Of a stretch of DNA of 64,000 nt, positions 35,940 through 44,564 are shown one piece after another. The stretch is taken from assembly GCF_004851605.1 (NCBI RefSeq), contig NZ_CP031093.1, positions 3,348,692 through 3,412,691 on the forward strand. Direction: 5' to 3'. The notes under the pieces are model-generated. The model made no database searches. It worked only from the letters and a program-made list of their open reading frames with translations, and had not been told where the DNA came from. This DNA comes from Hydrocarboniclastica marina. GTDB lineage: Bacteria; Pseudomonadota; Gammaproteobacteria; Pseudomonadales; Oleiphilaceae. How positions within the stretch are numbered: the stretch's first letter is position 1; each line of letters opens with the position of its first letter. Position numbers and translations under genes: made by a program.

Positions 35940-36609
35940 GGTGTTTACCCTCAGCGGTGTGCACCAGCGGAATGCTGTGCAACATGTCGCCATACAGCTG
36001 GTAGACGACCTTTGCGGCTTCCACAATAGCCTGCTGGTCTTGCGGTTCGGTTATGCCATCCATGAGGTTCCGGAAGAACTCGAAGTGCGCCTGGTCCAGA
36101 GCCCCGTGGGAGAAGAGATAGCTGAATGCCGTATCAGGCAACTGCAACTGTTCTTGGATGGCCTGGCCAAGCGGTGTCGCCAGCTCAATGCTGGTACCCT
36201 CCAGCACTTGCACCATGCCAAAAAAGGCCGCCGGGTTGCCGCGCTCGATCTGGTCGTAGAGATAAGCCACCATGAGCTTGATCGACAGGTGCGGTGCGCT
36301 TGCGCGACTGTCAGCTTTGCTAACGCCGCAAGCCTCAAGATCATTGAGAATCCATTCCTGGTGGCCGTATTCTTCATCGATATACTCCACCAGCGCCTTG
36401 CGGACGAACTCAAGGCGCTCGGGCAATCGCGCCCCGCAGGACATCATCAGCGGTACCGTGTGTTTAACATGGTGGTAGGCCTGGGTCAGAAACCAGGTGT
36501 AGCTTTCGAGATCAAACCGTCCCTCAGCGATCGCCTTGACGACGGGCGCCTGGGTCACGTGTTGACGTTCCGCTTCGGTGCGGGCTTGCAGGGTATTGAA
36601 AAAACCCAT
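35926..36609 (-). CDS. Heme-oxygenase-like diiron oxidase (iron-containing redox enzyme family)
   Basis: 227 residues from the ATG at 36609 (AAGGAG upstream). The all-helical fold and ligand pattern are those of the HDO group (UndA, CADD-like): Glu80-x2-His83 in DEEYGHQEW, Glu137 in VLEGTS, and His168-x3-Asp172-x2-His175 in SHGALDQAHFE. A His-rich YHHVKH (45-50) occupies the first ligand helix. HDOs use O2 to decarboxylate, desaturate or N-oxygenate small carboxylates or amines. Between an adenylate-forming ligase and an SDR, an acyl or amino-acyl substrate is likely. TenA- or PqqC-like hydrolytic roles are less likely because the full iron-ligand set is present. Confidence 0.88.
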   Translation of the reverse strand: MGFFNTLQARTEAERQHVTQAPVVKAIAEGRFDLESYTWFLTQAYHHVKHTVPLMMSCGARLPERLEFVRKALVEYIDEEYGHQEWILNDLEACGVSKADSRASAPHLSIKLMVAYLYDQIERGNPAAFFGMVQVLEGTSIELATPLGQAIQEQLQLPDTAFSYLFSHGALDQAHFEFFRNLMDGITEPQDQQAIVEAAKVVYQLYGDMLHSIPLVHTAEGKHHAAA

Positions 36610-36640
36610 GGGTAACTCCTTAATGGTCAGGTAGCAGGTT

Positions 36641-38191
36641 TCAGGTCTCCAGACCTTCTCTTTGCAGCAGATCCAGAAGCTGCGCGTCCGGAAGAATGAG
36701 GCCCAGATGCTCAAGAATCCGGCTTCTCACTAACCGGCCATTTGCGGTCACATAGCCCTGGACGTGACTCAAAGGCTGGTGAAGCAGGTAAATGCGGCGT
36801 AAGCGTGCGTAGTCCGGCAGGGTTGCGTTAAGTCGGCGGATTACGGACTCAATCTCTACTTTGCGTGCGGCGCAGGCAGGCAAGCCCCCTTGGCTTAATG
36901 CCAAAATGGCGCTGGGCTGAGGTTCGCCGTCACCGAACACCAACGCCTGGCGTGCGCCCGTCGCCAGACAGAGTTCGCTCTCCAGCCATTCCGGGCTGAT
37001 ATTTCGGCCGAAGCTCGTGATCAGCAGGTTTTTTTTGCGACCCTCTATGTAGAGATAACCGTCACCATCCAGGCGGCCGAGATCACCCGTCTGGAGCAGA
37101 CCGTCGGACGGGGGCGCGCTGCCGAGATAGCCGAGGTAGCTGTTGCCCGAAACAGCGATCTCACCCTGCTCACCGCCACTTCGGTCACCTTTGCCATCGA
37201 CACTGACGTGCAGGTGGCCCAGTGGTTTGCCTACCGACCCGGGCCGCTCGTTTCCGGGCGTGCTTAGCGCCACGACAGACCCGCATTCAGACAGGCCGTA
37301 GCCTTCATATAGGGGCAGCCCGAGGCGTCTTGCCTCATCCAGCAGCGCCGGGGGCACACGGCCGCCGCCGACCGCCAGGAAGCGGAATCGGTGGCCATCA
37401 AGAGCGCCGCCGGCTGCGGCGTTGACCAATACAGCAGCCAGCTCAGGCACCAGAATCAAGGAATGCGGACGCACACGTCGCAACTGGTCGATAAACTGAT
37501 CCGCATCGAGACCGCTGCTGCCATTCATGCCCAGCATCTGCAGAGGTAAAAGCTCGATCGTTGCGCCCATGCTCAGCGACAGGTAGACACCTGCAATATT
37601 CTCCAGCAGCGTCGCCAGGGGCAGCACACTGGCGTGGCGGGCCAGGCCGAGCCCGTGGAGCCGGTCCCGCAAGGCCAGGGTGGTAGCGCTCAGATGCCGG
37701 GCCGAGAGACACACGCCCTTGGGGCTTCCGGTGCTGCCGGAGGTAAAGGTGACCTTGGCCGTGTCCGCGTGAATGTAGGGAACAGAGTGCGGGTTATGCC
37801 CTGCAGCAAGCGGCTCCAGCCAGGCGAAGCTCGACAGCTTCACTCTTTGCGAACCGGCCGTGCCCTGGTCCGGCCACAACAAGCCGTCCAGGCCGGCACT
37901 GCGGATCAGATGCCCGGTTTGGGTAGGCGAGAAGAACCCCGGCACGGGCACGCAGACCACATCCGCCAGCAGGCAGGCGAGATCAGCAATAACCCACGCC
38001 GGGCTATTGTCGCCACAAAGCCCCAACCGCATGGTGCCGGCTTTTCTCAGCTCGTATGCCAGCTCCATGACGGCGGCCCAGGTTTGGCCGTAGCTCAGGC
38101 TCAGATCAGGAGAAACCAGAGCCGCCACGTCCGGCTGGCGAATGGCCATTTGCTGCAGCAGGGCAGGAATGGATTCAGGCACTGTGGACAT
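36641..38191 (-). CDS. Adenylate-forming acyl ligase of the hemolysin-family cassette
   Basis: 516 residues from the ATG at 38191; other in-frame starts at 38203 and 38236 are possible. ANL-superfamily features: phosphate loop FTSGSTGSPKGVCLS (A3), YEGYGLSECG (A5), TGDLGRLDGDGYLYIEGRKKN (A7-A8, shown in part) and the hinge. At A10 the usual catalytic Lys of NGK is Arg in TANGRLVRSRIL, which could weaken adenylation or shift reactivity. No carrier protein or thioesterase domain is attached. It overlaps the hemolysin-family gene by 17 bp. It probably activates a fatty or small carboxylic acid for its neighbours. Confidence 0.9.
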   Translation of the reverse strand: MSTVPESIPALLQQMAIRQPDVAALVSPDLSLSYGQTWAAVMELAYELRKAGTMRLGLCGDNSPAWVIADLACLLADVVCVPVPGFFSPTQTGHLIRSAGLDGLLWPDQGTAGSQRVKLSSFAWLEPLAAGHNPHSVPYIHADTAKVTFTSGSTGSPKGVCLSARHLSATTLALRDRLHGLGLARHASVLPLATLLENIAGVYLSLSMGATIELLPLQMLGMNGSSGLDADQFIDQLRRVRPHSLILVPELAAVLVNAAAGGALDGHRFRFLAVGGGRVPPALLDEARRLGLPLYEGYGLSECGSVVALSTPGNERPGSVGKPLGHLHVSVDGKGDRSGGEQGEIAVSGNSYLGYLGSAPPSDGLLQTGDLGRLDGDGYLYIEGRKKNLLITSFGRNISPEWLESELCLATGARQALVFGDGEPQPSAILALSQGGLPACAARKVEIESVIRRLNATLPDYARLRRIYLLHQPLSHVQGYVTANGRLVRSRILEHLGLILPDAQLLDLLQREGLET

Positions 38192-38873
38192 AAGCGCTCT
38201 CATCCTCTTGGGCCTGGCCGATCCAGGTCGTACCACGGAGCTTTCCGGTGCGACTCATCGTCTGATACGCCTGCTCGACGTTGACACCGACAACGACCGG
38301 ACCATGCGCGTAATAAGCGCCCCAGCCCTGGCCGGCATCGGCCAGACGCGCCGGGTCCGCTGGCGCCAGTTCAAGCAGCGCGATGCCCATGCGTCTGAGA
38401 CTGTTGAACAGCGGCTCCGTGGCGGTAAACGTGGCCCACTGGAATCCGTGCGCCATCAACCAGACGGTCAGGCTGGCAAATAGGTGGCGGCTGACGCCGG
38501 CCTCAACACCGGCGAGGTGAGCGATTTCAGCCAGGCGGGCGCGGTCCGCGCGCTCATGGCCTGATAGACAAGCTTCTATGGGTGCGTCAAGGTAGTCCTC
38601 CAGAAACAACGCCTCACCGGCAGCGCAGCGTATGCCGACCGCCGCCAGCAAAGTCCCGCTGGCCGTTGTCATCGCCAACAGACGCGGTATCCGCAACGGT
38701 GGACGTGCCCCATAAGCCTGCTCGAACCGGCGGCCGATAAACTGGGTAACGGCCGCTGCAGTGGGCGTGTCGGGCTCGATTTCAGATAAAAGCCGTCCCC
38801 TGCAACTGACTGCGGGACAGGCTTCCGAAGCGTCGAGATTACAGGTTGCAGACAGCATCAACGGGTCGGACAT
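38175..38873 (-). CDS. Thermostable hemolysin family protein (GNAT/autoinducer-synthase-like fold)
   Basis: 232 residues from the ATG at 38873 (AAGGAG nine bases up). The family core is clear: FIGRRFEQAYGARPPLRIPRL, LLAAVGIRC, LFLEDYLDAPIE, RARLAEIAHLAGVEAGVSRHLFASLT and a C-terminal YYAHGPVVVGVNVEQAY. Vibrio delta-VPH gave the family its name. However, the protein has no signal peptide or membrane segment and its fold class is that of acyltransferases, so a cytoplasmic acyl-transfer role is likelier than pore formation. First gene of a five-gene cassette and divergent from the two-component system, with PmrA-type boxes between. Confidence 0.9.
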   Translation of the reverse strand: MSDPLMLSATCNLDASEACPAVSCRGRLLSEIEPDTPTAAAVTQFIGRRFEQAYGARPPLRIPRLLAMTTASGTLLAAVGIRCAAGEALFLEDYLDAPIEACLSGHERADRARLAEIAHLAGVEAGVSRHLFASLTVWLMAHGFQWATFTATEPLFNSLRRMGIALLELAPADPARLADAGQGWGAYYAHGPVVVGVNVEQAYQTMSRTGKLRGTTWIGQAQEDESAYVHSA

Positions 38874-38917
38874 AGGGAACTGCTCCTTCGAGTGTGTTCC
38901 CAGCCTATCGGTCAAGC

Positions 38918-38934
38918 CTTAAAGTATGCTTACG
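38918..38934 (-). promoter_or_regulatory. PmrA-type box before the hemolysin-family cassette (imperfect)
   Basis: CTTAAA-GTATG-CTTACG on the plus strand has two CTTA(A/C) half-sites 11 bp apart, the PmrA spacing. On the minus strand a -10-like TAGGCT begins ten bases after the box, the same offset as at the sulfatase promoter. The cassette's first gene begins at 38873. Confidence 0.55.
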
Positions 38935-38950
38935 CGAACCCAGGAGAATG

Positions 38951-38967
38951 CTTAAGCCGCGCTTAAG
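38951..38967 (+). promoter_or_regulatory. Perfect PmrA-type box before the response regulator gene
   Basis: CTTAAG-CCGCG-CTTAAG, a direct repeat with N5 spacing identical to the known PmrA consensus. It lies 41 bp before the regulator ATG and points to autoregulation. Confidence 0.8.
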
Positions 38968-39008
38968 AATTCCGTGGCAGACTTGGGTTTCTGATATTAA
39001 GGATCCCG

Positions 39009-39701
39009 ATGCGCATTCTGCTCGTAGAAGATGATCACCCGCTCGCCAAGACCATGCTCAGCATGCTGCGCGACAACCAGAACACCGTCGACTGGCTGGA
39101 TGACGGCCAGCAGGCGCTGAATGTGCTGCCGACTGAAAACTTTGACCTGGTTATCCTCGATCTCACACTGCCCAGGCTCGATGGTCTGGAGGTACTGCGG
39201 GGAATACGGAAGCAGAACTGCCACACCCCGGTAATCATCCTTACCGCGCGGTCGAACCTTGAGGAAAAACTGCAGGGGCTCGACGCCGGCGCAGACGATT
39301 ACCTGACCAAGCCTTTCGCCATGGCGGAGCTGAAAGCGCGGATTCGTGCGGTAGCCCGGCGACTGGCCAATCCGTCACAGCCCAGCCTGGACGTAGGGGC
39401 GCTCTCACTTGCGCCCGAAAGCGGAAAGCTCACGATAAGGGACGAAACTGTTGTGCTACCCCGAAGCGAGTTTCAGGTTCTGCAGTTCCTGATGCGTCAT
39501 CCTGATCAGGTCGCTACGCGGCGTCGGCTGGAAGAACAGTTGTATGGCTGGGACCAGGGCGCGGAAAGCAACGCCCTGGAGGTCCATATTCACCACCTGC
39601 GGCGGCGAATCGGAAAATCGACTATCCGAACCATCCGGGGTGTCGGCTACATGCTCGACAGCGCCGAAGCCGGCAAAGCGGTAGCGCACCCGTGTCCCTG
39701 A
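39009..39701 (+). CDS. OmpR-family response regulator, PmrA/QseB type
   Basis: 230 residues. Receiver domain 1-115: acidic pocket EDD (7-9), phosphoacceptor Asp51 in LVILDLTLPRLDG, Thr in IILTARS, Lys in LTKPF. Winged-helix DNA-binding domain ~125-222 with PRSEFQVLQFLMRHPDQVATR and EVHIHHLRRRIGKSTIRTIRGVGYML. A perfect CTTAAG-N5-CTTAAG box precedes it, which favours PmrA-type DNA recognition. It overlaps the kinase gene by ten bases. Confidence 0.95.
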   Translation: MRILLVEDDHPLAKTMLSMLRDNQNTVDWLDDGQQALNVLPTENFDLVILDLTLPRLDGLEVLRGIRKQNCHTPVIILTARSNLEEKLQGLDAGADDYLTKPFAMAELKARIRAVARRLANPSQPSLDVGALSLAPESGKLTIRDETVVLPRSEFQVLQFLMRHPDQVATRRRLEEQLYGWDQGAESNALEVHIHHLRRRIGKSTIRTIRGVGYMLDSAEAGKAVAHPCP

Positions 39702-41104
39702 CCCGCACCCTCACCCTGCTGATCTCCACAACGGTTCTGGTCATCGCGGCGCTCGCGGCCCTGTGGAGCTACGTCGAGAGCAACCATGAACTGGAAGAGT
39801 TGTTTGATGCTGAGCTTGCCCAGAGCAGTCGCATCGTCCAGGGACTGGTGCGGCATCTGGTGGAGACCCAGTCACCCGAGCAACTGACCTATACCCTCAC
39901 GGAAACCCTGCAATTGCCCCAGGGCGCCGAACTGGAGGGGGATTACGACGAAATATTGCCAGACGGGGCAGGACACAAATACGAGAAGAAGCTGGCATTC
40001 GAGGTCTGGTCCGCGGACGGTTTACCGCTGCTGGACACGTTAATCGCCGAGGATGAGACACCCCTTCAGCCCGGCTACTCCTGGGCGGAATCAGCAGGTT
40101 TCCGCTGGCGCACTTTCACCCTGAAAGACCCGGAGACCGGCTTCTGGATACGGACAGGACAGAGAGAGGACATCCGGCAAGAGCTGAGTCAGGAGCTTGC
40201 CGTGGGCAACGTAATCCCGCTTCTGCTCGCGCTGCCGCTTTTGGCCTTTGCCATCAGCTTCACCATCAGGCTCGGTTTCCGCCCCCTGCTCCGGCTCGAA
40301 AACCCGGTCCGCGACATGGCCCCGCAAAACATCCACCCCCTGGACGACCGCCATGCGCCGCATGAGGTTCGCGGCCTGGTACAGGCAGTCAACGGACTGC
40401 TACAGAGACTGGACGAAGCCCTGGATCGCGAGAAGCGTTTCTCCGCCGATGTCGCACACGAGCTGCGCACGCCGTTGGCCGCGTTGCGACTTAACCTCGA
40501 AAAAGCCTGTGAATCGCATCCTGCTGCTTTCACGGACTTACTCGAGGCCGTAGACCGTATGGTGCACCTCGTCGAACAGATGCTGCTACTCAGCCGGGTG
40601 GATGCAGGTATCCACTTCGACGAAGCGTATCGTAACCTGTCGGCGATTGTGGCCCAGAGTATTGCGGATGTCGCGCCGCTGGCATTGCAGAAATCGATTG
40701 AGCCCGTCCTCAACGATAGTGCGGGCAAGGCATTTATTCACTGCCATGAAGCACTCATCAGCACGCTTATGCGCTCCCTTCTCGCCAATGCGATCCAGTA
40801 CAGCCCGCCCGGGACAACAGTGGAAACACACCTGGAATCCAGCGGCGAAGGCTTCCGCATCAGTGTTTGCGACCAAGGGCCCGGTATCCCCACCGAAGAA
40901 CATGAACGGGCACTCGGGCGCTTCTCCAGGCTTGACCAACGCGTTGGCAGCGGCGCAGGACTGGGCCTGGCGATAGCAAAACGGATTGCCGAACTGCACG
41001 GGGGCGAGCTTACCCTGCTGGCCCGCAACGATAACCAGACAGGACTCTGCGTGAACATCTGGCTCCCGGCCACCCAGCCAAAGATTCCACCGCAGGGTAC
41101 TTAA
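39692..41104 (+). CDS. Sensor histidine kinase, PmrB/QseC type
   Basis: 470 residues from a GTG inside the end of the regulator gene. TM1 about 6-26, a periplasmic domain of ~140 residues rich in acidic residues (ELEGDYDEILPD, IAEDETPL), TM2 ~173-193, HAMP linker, dimerisation domain with His256 in FSADVAHELRTPLAAL, and a HATPase with N box (SLLANAIQYSPPG), DQGPGIP and GAGLGLAIAKRIAELHGG. The sensor part fits the 2CSK_N/QseC type. Acidic patches suggest cation or polycation sensing, as in PmrB; this is inference. Confidence 0.94.
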   Translation: MSLTRTLTLLISTTVLVIAALAALWSYVESNHELEELFDAELAQSSRIVQGLVRHLVETQSPEQLTYTLTETLQLPQGAELEGDYDEILPDGAGHKYEKKLAFEVWSADGLPLLDTLIAEDETPLQPGYSWAESAGFRWRTFTLKDPETGFWIRTGQREDIRQELSQELAVGNVIPLLLALPLLAFAISFTIRLGFRPLLRLENPVRDMAPQNIHPLDDRHAPHEVRGLVQAVNGLLQRLDEALDREKRFSADVAHELRTPLAALRLNLEKACESHPAAFTDLLEAVDRMVHLVEQMLLLSRVDAGIHFDEAYRNLSAIVAQSIADVAPLALQKSIEPVLNDSAGKAFIHCHEALISTLMRSLLANAIQYSPPGTTVETHLESSGEGFRISVCDQGPGIPTEEHERALGRFSRLDQRVGSGAGLGLAIAKRIAELHGGELTLLARNDNQTGLCVNIWLPATQPKIPPQGT

Positions 41105-41116
41105 GGCTGGCTTAAG
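41100..41116 (+). promoter_or_regulatory. Perfect PmrA-type box before the LTA-synthase/sulfatase-family gene
   Basis: CTTAAG-GCTGG-CTTAAG overlaps the kinase stop codon. A -10-like CATTAT (41127-41132) begins ten bases after the box. The gene starts at 41177. The site gives the gene its own regulated promoter inside the cluster. Confidence 0.8.
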
Positions 41117-41176
41117 CTTGGTTGGACATTATGGGCGCGCTTCACCCACTGCTCATTGTCTAACGCCAGGTTGCCG

Positions 41177-43201
41177 ATGTCGTATTCCAGTACCTCGTTC
41201 TCTCGCCTCTCGACCCCGTCAGTCCGCCCCGCCCCGTTTCGGTTTTTCTTTCGCCGGGCCGGCGCCTATGCACCTCTGCTAGCGCTTTTTTTCCTGGTTT
41301 TGTTGGTGGCGGGGCTGGCCAGGGCGCTTCTGGTAGCCTGGCAGCTCGAACGGGTAGCTGATACCGGTATGCTACCGATGATTTTCCTCCACGGGCTGCG
41401 GGTAGATCTTATCCTCGCCGGCCTCGCCGTAGCGTTCCCACTATTGCTCGTGCCTTTGCTCGCTCACCGCCACTGCTGGACGTTGTGGAAGCGCTTCACC
41501 TTTTTCTGGGCCATTGGCGCTATTTGTCTCATCCTGTTCATGGAACTGGCGACGCCGACGTTCATAGCCCAGTATGACGTCCGGCCCAACCGGCTGTTCA
41601 TTGAGTACCTCAAGTACCCCAGCGAAGTCATCTCAACGCTCTGGACCGGCTACCGTTTACCGGTCCTGCTGGCGCTCGCGGCCTGTGCCGGCCTGACCGC
41701 GGTCGCAGCCGCAGTACTCCGGCCCTGGCTGACTACCCCCGCCAACCCTTCCTATGCGACCACACTTCTGATCTGGCCGATTGCCGTACTGGCGGTATTC
41801 ATGAGTATCCGCTCAACCACAGACCACCGGCCCGCCAACCCCGCAATGTTTGCACTGACCTCCGACGCGTTGGTCAATTCCCTCATCATCAACTCCACCT
41901 GGTCCGTCGCTTTTGCGGTATACAACCTCAAGCACGAAGCAGAAGCTGACGAGTCCTACGGTGAAATGACCCAGGCGGACGTACTGCAGACTGTGCGCGG
42001 AGCGCCCTGGTTGGCCGATGCCGATTTCCCTTCGGAGCGGTTCCCGACGCTGCACAGTCAGGCCCCCAGTCAGACACTGTCCCGACCGCTCAACCTTGTA
42101 ATTGTGCTTGAGGAAAGTCTGGGGGCGAGCTTTGTCGGAGCCCTCGGCGGCAAGCCGCTAACACCCAGGCTGGAAGCGCTGAAAGAGCAGGGCTGGTGGT
42201 TCGAGAACCTGTATGCCACTGGTACCCGTTCGGTCCGTGGCATCGAAGCCGTGATTTCGGGGTACCTGCCCTCTCCCGCCCGCAGCGTTGTCAAGCTGTC
42301 CCTGGCCCAGGACCACTTTTTTACCCTGGCTGACCTGCTCGGCAACAAAGGCTACGACACTGGTTTCATCTACGGCGGCGAAGCGCATTTCGACAACATG
42401 CGCAGCTTTTTCACAGGCAATGGCTTCGAGCACATTGTGGACCAGACAGACTATATTGATCCGCTGTTTACCGGCAGTTGGGGGGTCAGCGATGAGGACC
42501 TGTTCAACAGAACCCATGCCGAGCTGCAACGGCTCCACGACGCGGGCCAGCCGTTCTTACGCTTGGTATTCTCGTCATCCAATCACGCGCCATTTGAATT
42601 CCCTGACGGGCGCATTACGTTGCAGGGTAGCGAGAAGCACAGCGTTGAGAACGCCGTCAGCTATGCCGACTACGCGCTGGGTGCGTTCATCGAGCAGGCC
42701 CGGGCCAGTGACTACTGGGGGGACACACTATTCCTGATTGTTGCCGACCACGACGCTCGGGTTTGGGGCAACGAACTGGTACCTATCAAGAATTTTCACA
42801 TACCCGGGCTGATCCTCGGTGCCGATATCGAGCCGAAACGTATCCATACCCTGGCCAGCCAGATCGATCTCGCGCCTACACTCTTGTCCCTCATGGGTAT
42901 CCAGAGCGAACACCCCATGATCGGCCGCGATCTCGCCCTGGACGCCGAACAGCCGGGTCGCGCCATGATGCAGTTCAACGATTACTACGCCTGGATGGAG
43001 GGCGATTTTGGCGTCACCGTACTGCGCCAGGATCAGCCGCCCTTAAGTGGGGCCTACGAACCAGGAACCGGTGTGACAACCTACAGTGAAATGCCTCCTG
43101 CTCCCTCTAGCGTGCGTAAAGCCCTTGCGCATGCGTTATTGCCGCTATGGCTGTACCGCGAACAGAAGTATGGAATCCCAGCGGCAGACGGACTCAGGTA
43201 G
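41177..43201 (+). CDS. LTA synthase/sulfatase-family membrane enzyme (probable phosphoglycerol or phosphoethanolamine transferase)
   Basis: 674 residues from the ATG at 41177. Five membrane segments in the first ~210 residues are followed by a periplasmic sulfatase-fold domain. Metal and catalytic residues visible: Glu in VIVLEESLGASF (near 312), the nucleophilic Thr in YATGTRSVRG (near 350), and Asp/His in IVADHDARVWGN. It resembles bacterial LTA-synthase family proteins that move a phospholipid head group onto an envelope acceptor. Placed behind a PmrA-type box, modification of lipid A or periplasmic glucans is a reasonable guess, analogous to eptA. Substrate not shown by sequence. Confidence 0.92.
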   Translation: MSYSSTSFSRLSTPSVRPAPFRFFFRRAGAYAPLLALFFLVLLVAGLARALLVAWQLERVADTGMLPMIFLHGLRVDLILAGLAVAFPLLLVPLLAHRHCWTLWKRFTFFWAIGAICLILFMELATPTFIAQYDVRPNRLFIEYLKYPSEVISTLWTGYRLPVLLALAACAGLTAVAAAVLRPWLTTPANPSYATTLLIWPIAVLAVFMSIRSTTDHRPANPAMFALTSDALVNSLIINSTWSVAFAVYNLKHEAEADESYGEMTQADVLQTVRGAPWLADADFPSERFPTLHSQAPSQTLSRPLNLVIVLEESLGASFVGALGGKPLTPRLEALKEQGWWFENLYATGTRSVRGIEAVISGYLPSPARSVVKLSLAQDHFFTLADLLGNKGYDTGFIYGGEAHFDNMRSFFTGNGFEHIVDQTDYIDPLFTGSWGVSDEDLFNRTHAELQRLHDAGQPFLRLVFSSSNHAPFEFPDGRITLQGSEKHSVENAVSYADYALGAFIEQARASDYWGDTLFLIVADHDARVWGNELVPIKNFHIPGLILGADIEPKRIHTLASQIDLAPTLLSLMGIQSEHPMIGRDLALDAEQPGRAMMQFNDYYAWMEGDFGVTVLRQDQPPLSGAYEPGTGVTTYSEMPPAPSSVRKALAHALLPLWLYREQKYGIPAADGLR

Positions 43202-43240
43202 CCACGGGTGATTCGCATCAGCTCATGCCTGGCAATTGGA

Positions 43241-43993
43241 TTAGCCCCCTAACAGGCCTTGCGCGAGGAAACCTGTGGCAAACGCTAACCCGGCTGCTGC
43301 AGTGCCCATGACCAGGGTACGCAGCCCAGAGCGCCAGGGCGAAAGGCCGTATACCGCGCTCTTAACCATACCAATCCCGAGAAACACCGCCCCGGCCAGC
43401 CCAAGGCTCGCCAGGAACTGTGCCGTGCTTCCAAGGCCGGGTAGCGCATAAGGCAACAGTGGCAGAGTACCCACCACAATGAAGGCGGCGAATGTAGCAA
43501 AGGCTGCTCTCAGCGGGCTGAGCCCATCACCGGAAAGGCCATACTCCTCCCGCAACATGGTCTGCACCCATAGATCGGGATTGCGGCACACAGCCGCTAC
43601 CACTTGCTCCAGCAACTCTCCCTCAAACCCTTTTTTACGAAACATCTCGCGAACCTCTTCGCGTTCGCCTTCGGGCACCAGGTCGATGTGTTCGCGCTCC
43701 GTTCGCTCAGCGCTAGCGATCTGGGCCAGTTGCGCCTGACCTGCCTCATAGTTGCTTACTGCCATACTGAAACCATCGGCAAGTAAGTTGGCGAACCCCA
43801 GCACCAATGCGACGTGCGGAGGAAAACCCGCGCCGAAGGCACCCGATACAACCGCAAAGGTGGTAACACAACCATCGATACCACCCAGTACAGCATCCGG
43901 CAGCGTAGAGGCCCTCGTTGGAACTGCCAAACGGTCTCGCACCGCCCGAGGCTGGTGTTCGGCCAGGAGTCGCTCACGGCTTTGGGGGGACAT
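43241..43993 (-). CDS. VIT1/CCC1-family Fe2+/Mn2+ transporter
   Basis: 250 residues from the ATG at 43993 (AAGAGG upstream); an earlier in-frame start at 44116 would add 41 basic residues. Membrane segments: [26 protein letters not shown] with the conserved Asp of helix 1 (given here as [17 protein letters not shown]), [18 protein letters not shown], and three C-terminal helices. A cytosolic metal-binding helical segment with many Glu ([20 protein letters not shown]) lies in the middle. Likely exports iron or manganese from the cytosol. Convergent with the sulfatase-family gene. Confidence 0.93.
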   Translation of the reverse strand: MSPQSRERLLAEHQPRAVRDRLAVPTRASTLPDAVLGGIDGCVTTFAVVSGAFGAGFPPHVALVLGFANLLADGFSMAVSNYEAGQAQLAQIASAERTEREHIDLVPEGEREEVREMFRKKGFEGELLEQVVAAVCRNPDLWVQTMLREEYGLSGDGLSPLRAAFATFAAFIVVGTLPLLPYALPGLGSTAQFLASLGLAGAVFLGIGMVKSAVYGLSPWRSGLRTLVMGTAAAGLAFATGFLAQGLLGG

Positions 43994-44204
43994 GGCAGGA
44001 CCTCTTGACGTTTTAAGCCAGGATTTTATGAGTATAAACAACCAATCCTGTCTTAACCTCAACCAGTGCTCGGTGGTTCGACGAGCCCGAGTCGTCCGCA
44101 ATGTTTCGTGCGACAAAAAGGCCTTTCATCGACTCATCCAGCAAGCCGATAGCGCTCCTGAGTTCATCCTCTGCCGCTCCCGAAACATCATGGGTCGGCC
44201 GCTT

Positions 44205-44564
44205 CTAATAGAGGCCTAACATTGGGCCGCCGACAAATACGGAAATGACAAAGCACAACCCCGAAACCATGAGAACCCAACCCAACAAGCGATCGTACTG
44301 TCTCGCATAACTTCGGACTTTGGGCACATCTATCAGCGGATCATCCGATTGATTAAACACCCCTACCGGAAACGAGATCGCTGACGCGTACCACAATACC
44401 CTCAAGCCGAATCCGTCCCACGAAGCCGGTCTGCCTACACCGTCCCGGAGCATTTGCCGTTCAATTCTAGCCATCGAGAAACGGGCGAACAGGAGCCAGG
44501 AAATAAACGTTGTCAGCATCAGGATGCCGAAAACCGCAAAGAACAAATCTCTCATTGTCGGCAC
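44205..44564 (-). CDS. Small inner-membrane protein, candidate immunity protein
   Basis: 119 residues with a membrane segment at ~7-27 (FFAVFGILMLTTFISWLLFA), a weaker one near 50-70 and one at ~93-115 (LLGWVLMVSGLCFVISVFVGG). No known domain. Its GTG start directly follows the stop codon of the gene at 44565-45629, so the pair is translationally coupled; an ATG three codons in is an alternative start. A small multi-pass protein coupled to a gene for a protein with a glycine-rich membrane domain fits an immunity role. Confidence 0.75.
   Translation of the reverse strand: MPTMRDLFFAVFGILMLTTFISWLLFARFSMARIERQMLRDGVGRPASWDGFGLRVLWYASAISFPVGVFNQSDDPLIDVPKVRSYARQYDRLLGWVLMVSGLCFVISVFVGGPMLGLY

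Noticed and set aside
38175-38873. Reading the thermostable-hemolysin family protein as a secreted toxin
   Set aside because: There is no signal peptide or membrane segment, the fold class is acyltransferase-like, and the gene is embedded among metabolic genes.
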